Source: Chionis minor (Eukaryota; Chordata; Aves; Charadriiformes; Chionididae). Taken from it: DNA of 64,000 bases. The notes beneath the pieces were generated by a model. That model was not told where the DNA came from. It searched no databases and saw nothing but the letters and a program-made list of their open reading frames with translations. Shown here one piece after another: positions 59,101-64,000 of this stretch (the stretch's first letter is position 1; each line of letters begins with the position of its first letter). The position numbers were made by a program, and so were the translations under genes. The stretch is from positions 735,118 to 799,117 of the forward strand of contig VZSF01009129.1 of assembly GCA_013398295.1 (NCBI GenBank). The letters run 5' to 3'.

Positions 59101-62100
59101 CTAATTTTGTGTGGACTTCAAGTAGCCTTAGGGATGAAAAAAGACTTCCATAACAGCTTGGAATTATTGTGTCTTAACACTGCACATATGTTTTTCACTC
59201 ACCCATTTGTCACAAGGACTCCTGTTGGAGCAACATCTCTGTTGAGTGCTTCCAAAGACCAGCGATACAAATTCTGGGATGATTTCTTGTTGGTTAAGTC
59301 ATGCACTAAAATTATCCCTGAAGTAAAAGAGAAGGCAGCAAGATGCTATTTAATGATATATACTTTTTCCTTATCTTAACAAAATTACATCTGCATGTTC
59401 CCGCATATCTGAGAATGAAGAAAGGGAAGCATAACTGGTTCAGTTACAGTGAATGCGTAACGCTGAAAATATCAGGATGCAACAGTTTTTTTTTTGCTTT
59501 GTTTTTTTTTGTTTTAAGCTGCTTATCAGGAATTGGATAAGAGCTAAGAGAAAAATCTCATGAAAGGAGGAAACCAAAAGACACCTCAGGGTTTACTCCG
59601 CAAGAGGCTTGCGGGCTTTTCCTTAACTCTGCTCTGCCTAGTCCTAATCATACTGAAACTCTCTATTACTGCAGTAGAGAATTTAGCCTTTCTCTGTTTT
59701 GCCTGATTGGTAAATATAACTATCACCTATATAACACATAACCTAAGAAATTTAAAGGTTTTTTCTTTGTTTCAGAGTTTAGAGAGCATTATTGCTTTCC
59801 TGCTTTTTCAAGAACTAATGCTACATACTTGAGGAGGTATCCAAAGGGGAAACAGACTCTGATAAACCTTCACAGTGCACCAAATGGCTGGTAGAAACAC
59901 GAACTAGTAAGATTTCACGTATTTAAGATTAAGCTTCTAGCATTTTTCATTACCATGATCCTTCAAAACGTAAATTCTGAGATAAAAAACCAGCCAGGCA
60001 AACTTCCTAGCTGTGCTATTAACAGACACCCACTTGTGATAACCACCGTTCCTAACTCAATTACCAACTCCTGCTAACAAATTTCTTCTATTTATTCACA
60101 CCTCCTGCAACCTGTGGAACATTCCCACTACCTCCAGACTTCAAACCACCGTTAATTCAAGGACAAAAAGGAATTATACCCCTTATCTTCATCAGGATTT
60201 GTTCTCAACAGACTTCACAGTCTACAGGTGAAAAAACCTCATTCATTTAATCTTTCACCTTAATTCCCAAAGGTGCCACCCACTGTACAGACTATGAACA
60301 AACCACATTTCCACAAACATTCTTCACTATCCCACACAATTGTGCACAGATTCTCCTACGAGAGTTCCCAGCATAGCGCAACCATAGCCCTGTTTCAAAG
60401 CATTTATCTCAGGAACAACATAAAAGGGCAACTCAACTGCCATGTCCATCCCCAGCGTAGGGAGAAAAAGCCCAATACAATATAACTTGGCCTACGGCAA
60501 CAGATTCAGAGGCACTGCTGCATAATCTGCAAGAAACACTCTCCACCTCCAGACGCTCTTCCCCAGTTACTATTTTGATTGGTCGGTTCCCTTATCTGCT
60601 TCACCGAATACCTACATAGTTAGTTACACCAGCAGAAAAACACCATGTCAACATAAAAAAAGGGCAGGCAGGACCAAGGAGATGTTCCTCCCGCACTAAG
60701 GTCTGCAAGCCACAGCCTTACTGCCTCGTCACTGTCTTAGACTATCACAGCCCACACAGCAGATGCAGGGACACCAAGGCTGAAGACCTGCAGTGGAACC
60801 AAAAGCAAATCTACCTAACCTGCTCGACAACCAGGTCTCGCTGACAGCCTGAACAGATGCTGCCACGACCAAACATTAGCTGTCTTTTTATTGCAGGTTT
60901 TTCAGATCACTACAAGCCCAGAAAGCACAAGCAGTCAGGCAGAAGGAAAGCATTCATCTTCTCTGCCTCTGTTTGACCTGATTTAAAAAATCTGTGAGAC
61001 AAGCTCTAATGAAGAAATTAATCTAATGAAAGAAACTAGAGCCAAAGCTAACTGCCAAAGTCAACAGTTGTCATATGCAAAGCTGCCTAACAGTACCTTT
61101 TGGGCAGTGGAGATAAATAACTCTATTTTAATAACATCATCAATTATAATTCAGACACTGAAGTTCAAGATTTCATCTCCTAATGGACTGTTCTAGGATA
61201 TTTCCAAGTCTGACCCACGCTCACTGGCACACTGTGGATTTGGTGTCAAAAAGAAATACATTTCTTTCATATAGCAAAGCAGCTTGCTTTGAGGGCTACA
61301 TCTCCACTCAAATCTTATTTACAGAGGTGTGGTTAAACATATAAGCAAGAGGTACCTACACACAGTTTTGCTCCTGGGAAAGGAGGAAGAAATAACACGC
61401 TAAATAATCACAGAGCAAAAATGTTTATTGTATGGCTTAATACATTCTTGAAAGGTCCTTAAATGACTGGGAACAAGAAAAGAGAATCAAACAGAACATT
61501 TGAGACAGATTTTCAGAAGCAGTTCTGAATCTAGTATACGTATATTTTTGGTGACCGATGCTTGGATGCCAAAACGTAACAACTGAAATACTGCATTCTT
61601 GTGTTTGTAATCTCTTATTTGCTCTTGTTAGTGGCACAGGTGAACTACTAGGCCTTTAAGTTAGTATCTCAACAGAAGGCATAAAATACTACTTTCCACC
61701 TCCCACAAGTTGCAAAATTCAATTATTAAAAATAATTTGGCAAATTAAATCAACAAGACGGTTATCAGCATATTGCAATTTTATGGGAGAACAGTTCAAA
61801 TTTGCCAGGGTAGGATATAACTATCAAAGTTCATATAAGTTCAAATAATGATTCCCCTGCTGTAGTTTTTGGTACCAAACAGACAAGAAAATATAAATCA
61901 TACTTCTGCATGTATATCAGGCCTGGAATGGTGAAGGCAACCTTTATGCCTGCAAGTGTAGCTGGAAGGGACATCACTGCAACTTCAAAGAGTCCCTGTT
62001 GCACCAGCTGCACAAGACTGATGCGAAAGGCTGATGAAGCCCATCTGCACAGGTTTGCCTAAAATAGTTTTCCTGTTGAAAACTGAATGTATAAAATTCT

Positions 62101-63912
62101 GCCTATGAATGGTATCAGGTTTTTTCCTGTATAAATATACTAGAATCAGAAAAGACAACAACATAGGCCTCAGCCAGACTTAAAGGAAACCTGCCCCAGA
62201 ACCAAGAGACAGCTCATAACAGAAACAATGACAAAAGCAGATTTGGAGCAAACATACTTACCATTCAGCAAGTTATAAAATACTGCTCGTGTGCTTTTCA
62301 CACTAGTGGCACTACCCACTGAACCTCCAACATCCCACAGCTCAATGTAGTAGGTCTTCTCTTCTGGAGTCCCTTCTTTGTAGTCATGGATCTGATGAAA
62401 AATTTACATCATAAATAACAACAGCACCAGCTCACAGGAGTTAATCCACACAACACACATTCAGCAGAAAGGATTATTGTACTTGGATGGAAATTCGTAA
62501 ATTCTCATGTTGACACCATTTCAAATCTCTGAAGTAGAAGGGATATGGAATGAGTCAAGCGGCAGCCACTGGATGCCACAGCTCTTACACGAGATGGAGC
62601 TTGGTGAGTCAGCAGAGAGCATCCTTTCCATCTCAATATTAACCAGCCTAGTGCCTCATGATGCGCTTAGAAATAGCATTTTGCGAAAGCAGATGAAAAA
62701 GTAAGGTCATGACTTCTTACAGTTGTTAAAACCCACATGGCAGTACTGCAAGAATATTAACACCGGTGGGCACACCGGATTCCAACTGACCACGTTTTTC
62801 CTCTCCAAATTGTCACTGACATCGCAACTGAATGAACCAATCAACAACTTTTTGCCCGAGCATCTGCTAGGTAGTTTTGCTCCACCATCCACCAGGATGG
62901 CCGTGTTTCCTTCCCCAAATTTTGGAAATGTTCAGCATTCTTTGAGGTGAAACTCACAGACAGTAGGACAGGATTATTCCTAACCTAGGGCAATACACTT
63001 CAAGGAGAATGCTGCAAAGAGTGATTAAGGAAGAAAGCCTTTATCACCAGCCCATGAGCACTGTAGGCTGGGCTGAAAACCTGTTAGATGAGTTATCTTC
63101 ACTCCTCTAATAGCAGGTCCTGCAATAAGCAGAGAGGAAGAGAAGCAACTCTATGGTCATGGTCAGTACCCTCAAATTAAACAGGCAAATTGGTTTTCCC
63201 CAATACGCGTGGCTGACAATTTAGTTGTGCATTAGGTGTTTCTCAGGGAAGCATAATTTAAATGCTGTGCCTCGTGACTTAAACTGGCTGCTCCGTGACT
63301 TGTGACCCACCAGTGGCCACTGCAGTAAGGAGAAGTGCTACGAATGACAAGTATCTTGTTTGCTTTTGACAAGCTTGTGAGGTCAAAACTTGCTCACACG
63401 AGTGCTTGGCTCACGCTTAACACTATTTGCTTCAAAAGAACTACACGCTCAGCAAAACAAAACATCAAAACACACCTCTTTTCGGGGCGGAAAGTAATGA
63501 AAAGAAGAAAAAAATGCCAAGGCATTTCCACTTTAAGCTAGGGCCACCCAAGAGGCCGGGCACGTCACCTACTCGAACATCCACCGAGCAGCCCACCGTC
63601 CAGGACGGGTTCCCCAGCACCTGGTTTTGGCACAGGAGGTGAACAAGCGACGATTTCCCGACACCTGCAAGTGCACACAGAGGACACGGCTCCTGAGACA
63701 CCGCCACACAACGGCGGGCAGGCGGGCCGAGAGCTGGCGGGCAGCAGCACCGACTAAACACGGCAGCGCCCGCCGCCGCCGGTGGCGCTAGGTAACGGCC
63801 AACGGCCACTGCCCAACGGCCGGGCAGGGAAGGGCAGGGGAAGCGAAGGGGAAGAGAGAGACTCACCGGAGTCGCCCAACACCAGCACCTTGACCCTGTC
63901 CAAAGCCGCCAT
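53051..63912 (-). CDS. RABL3: Rab-like protein 3 small GTPase, 8 coding exons
   Basis: This is an atypical Rab-family GTPase. Published work on RABL3 links it to lymphoid development and to control of prenylation of other small GTPases through the chaperone RAP1GDS1 (SmgGDS). Eight exons join in frame to 711 nt, giving 236 residues, the same length as human. Visible motifs are the P-loop GDSGVGKS at residues 13-20, the switch-II region WDVGG at 65-69, and the guanine-specificity motif TKLD at 147-150. The C-terminus ends KSLHYD with no prenylation cysteine, as expected for this family. Exons, in transcript order, are 63867-63912, 63573-63664, 62262-62391, 59203-59317, 57623-57773, 56865-56936, 55738-55776 and 53051-53116. 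All introns are GT-AG; the last donor (gtttgt) is weak. The gene starts in a CpG island that in human is shared head-to-head with GTF2E1. Confidence 0.98.
53117..55737 (-). other. RABL3: RABL3 intron 7 (2.6 kb)
   Basis: No nested gene, RNA or clear repeat recognised. Confidence 0.65.
55738..55776 (-). CDS. RABL3: RABL3 coding exon 7
   Basis: 39 nt, codons 203-215, reading [13 protein letters not shown] after acceptor tttcccag. The donor gtttgt is non-consensus, but the frame and the match to human ([13 protein letters not shown]) fix the boundary. Confidence 0.95.
55777..56864 (-). other. RABL3: RABL3 intron 6
   Basis: 1.1 kb. No other feature recognised. Confidence 0.65.
56865..56936 (-). 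CDS. RABL3: RABL3 coding exon 6
   Basis: 72 nt, codons 179-202, between acceptor gttctag and donor gtaagt. It reads [19 protein letters not shown] and then RFFDK. Confidence 0.97.
56937..57622 (-). other. RABL3: RABL3 intron 5
   Basis: 686 bp, with a TG/TA/CATA simple-repeat stretch at about 57221-57300. Confidence 0.7.
57623..57773 (-). CDS. RABL3: RABL3 coding exon 5
   Basis: 151 nt, codons 128-178, between acceptor ctcatcag and donor gttagt. It carries the nucleotide-specificity motif TKLD (147-150) and FLAEDFN. Confidence 0.98.
57774..59202 (-). other. RABL3: RABL3 intron 4
   Basis: 1.4 kb. No other feature recognised. Confidence 0.65.
59203..59317 (-). CDS. RABL3: RABL3 coding exon 4
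   Basis: 115 nt, codons 90-128 (both ends split), between acceptor cttcag and donor gtgagt. It reads [19 protein letters not shown] and ends GVLVTNG. Confidence 0.97.
59318..62261 (-). other. RABL3: RABL3 intron 3 (2.9 kb)
   Basis: A T-rich stretch lies at about 59485-59516. No nested gene or RNA recognised. Confidence 0.65.
62262..62391 (-). CDS. RABL3: RABL3 coding exon 3
   Basis: 130 nt, codons 47-90 (partial), between acceptor catcag and donor gtaagt. It contains the switch-II WDVGG motif and ends RAVFYNLLN plus a split Gly. Confidence 0.98.
62392..63572 (-). other. RABL3: RABL3 intron 2
   Basis: 1.2 kb. No other feature recognised. Confidence 0.65.
63573..63664 (-). CDS. RABL3: RABL3 coding exon 2
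   Basis: 92 nt, completing Gly16, between acceptor acttgcag and donor gtaggt. It reads [19 protein letters not shown] and then [11 protein letters not shown], which includes the P-loop Lys19 and Ser20. Confidence 0.98.
63867..63912 (-). CDS. RABL3: RABL3 coding exon 1
   Basis: 46 nt from ATG to donor gtgagt, reading [15 protein letters not shown] plus a split Gly. Human starts [16 protein letters not shown]. Confidence 0.97.
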
Positions 63913-64000
63913 CTTACTCTACCTAGCAACAACCCCGCAGGCCACCGCCCTCTCCGGGCGCCGCCAATCGTCACGCACGCTCCGCTCGCTCCATTGGCTG

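Larger units (their letters stand above)
63560..64000. promoter_or_regulatory. RABL3: RABL3 CpG-island promoter, right edge of window
   Basis: GC- and CpG-rich sequence covers RABL3 exons 1-2 and their upstream side. The block AAGATGGCGGC (- strand, 63905-63915) matches a YY1 element over the start codon. CCAAT boxes occur in both directions (CCAAT at 63964-63968 on +, and ATTGG at 63993-63997 on +), with a CRE half-site CGTCA at 63969-63973. Paired CCAAT boxes and no TATA box suit a bidirectional promoter. Confidence 0.65.

Overview
The window is vertebrate nuclear DNA, almost certainly from a bird. Three multi-exon genes with canonical GT-AG introns can be reconstructed by reading spliced frames. 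The dispersed repeats are CR1 LINE fragments, together with one LTR that I recognise as an avian ERVL-type LTR. Introns are short (HGD covers about 25 kb here). I cannot name the species.

Layout: 1-9590 is intergenic, with a solo LTR at 5240-6219 that carries an internal assembly duplication, and a CR1 3' end at 9041-9529. NDUFB4 (complex I accessory subunit) runs on the + strand at 9881-12281 in three coding exons, starting in a CpG island. A 3.6 kb spacer separates it from HGD (homogentisate 1,2-dioxygenase), which runs on the - strand from 40841 down to 15893 in 14 coding exons. A 12.2 kb intergenic stretch (40842-53050) holds CR1 relics, one apparently inverted at its 5' end, and a purine-rich tract. 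RABL3 (Rab-like small GTPase) runs on the - strand from 63912 to 53051 in eight coding exons. Its CpG-rich start lies at the right edge of the window.

The order NDUFB4(+) / HGD(-) / RABL3(-) matches the block I know from human 3q13.33, where FSTL1 would lie to the left and GTF2E1 to the right of RABL3. The genes are neighbours by conserved synteny rather than by pathway: respiratory chain assembly, tyrosine catabolism and small-GTPase signalling. All three reading frames are intact (135, 439 and 236 residues).

I found no undescribed biological system. The most useful observations concern assembly quality (a perfect 384-bp duplication around a single N, and a 25-N gap in NDUFB4 intron 1), regulatory motifs (YY1-type elements over two start codons, and a possible liver-factor cluster upstream of HGD), and a probable twin-priming CR1 insertion.
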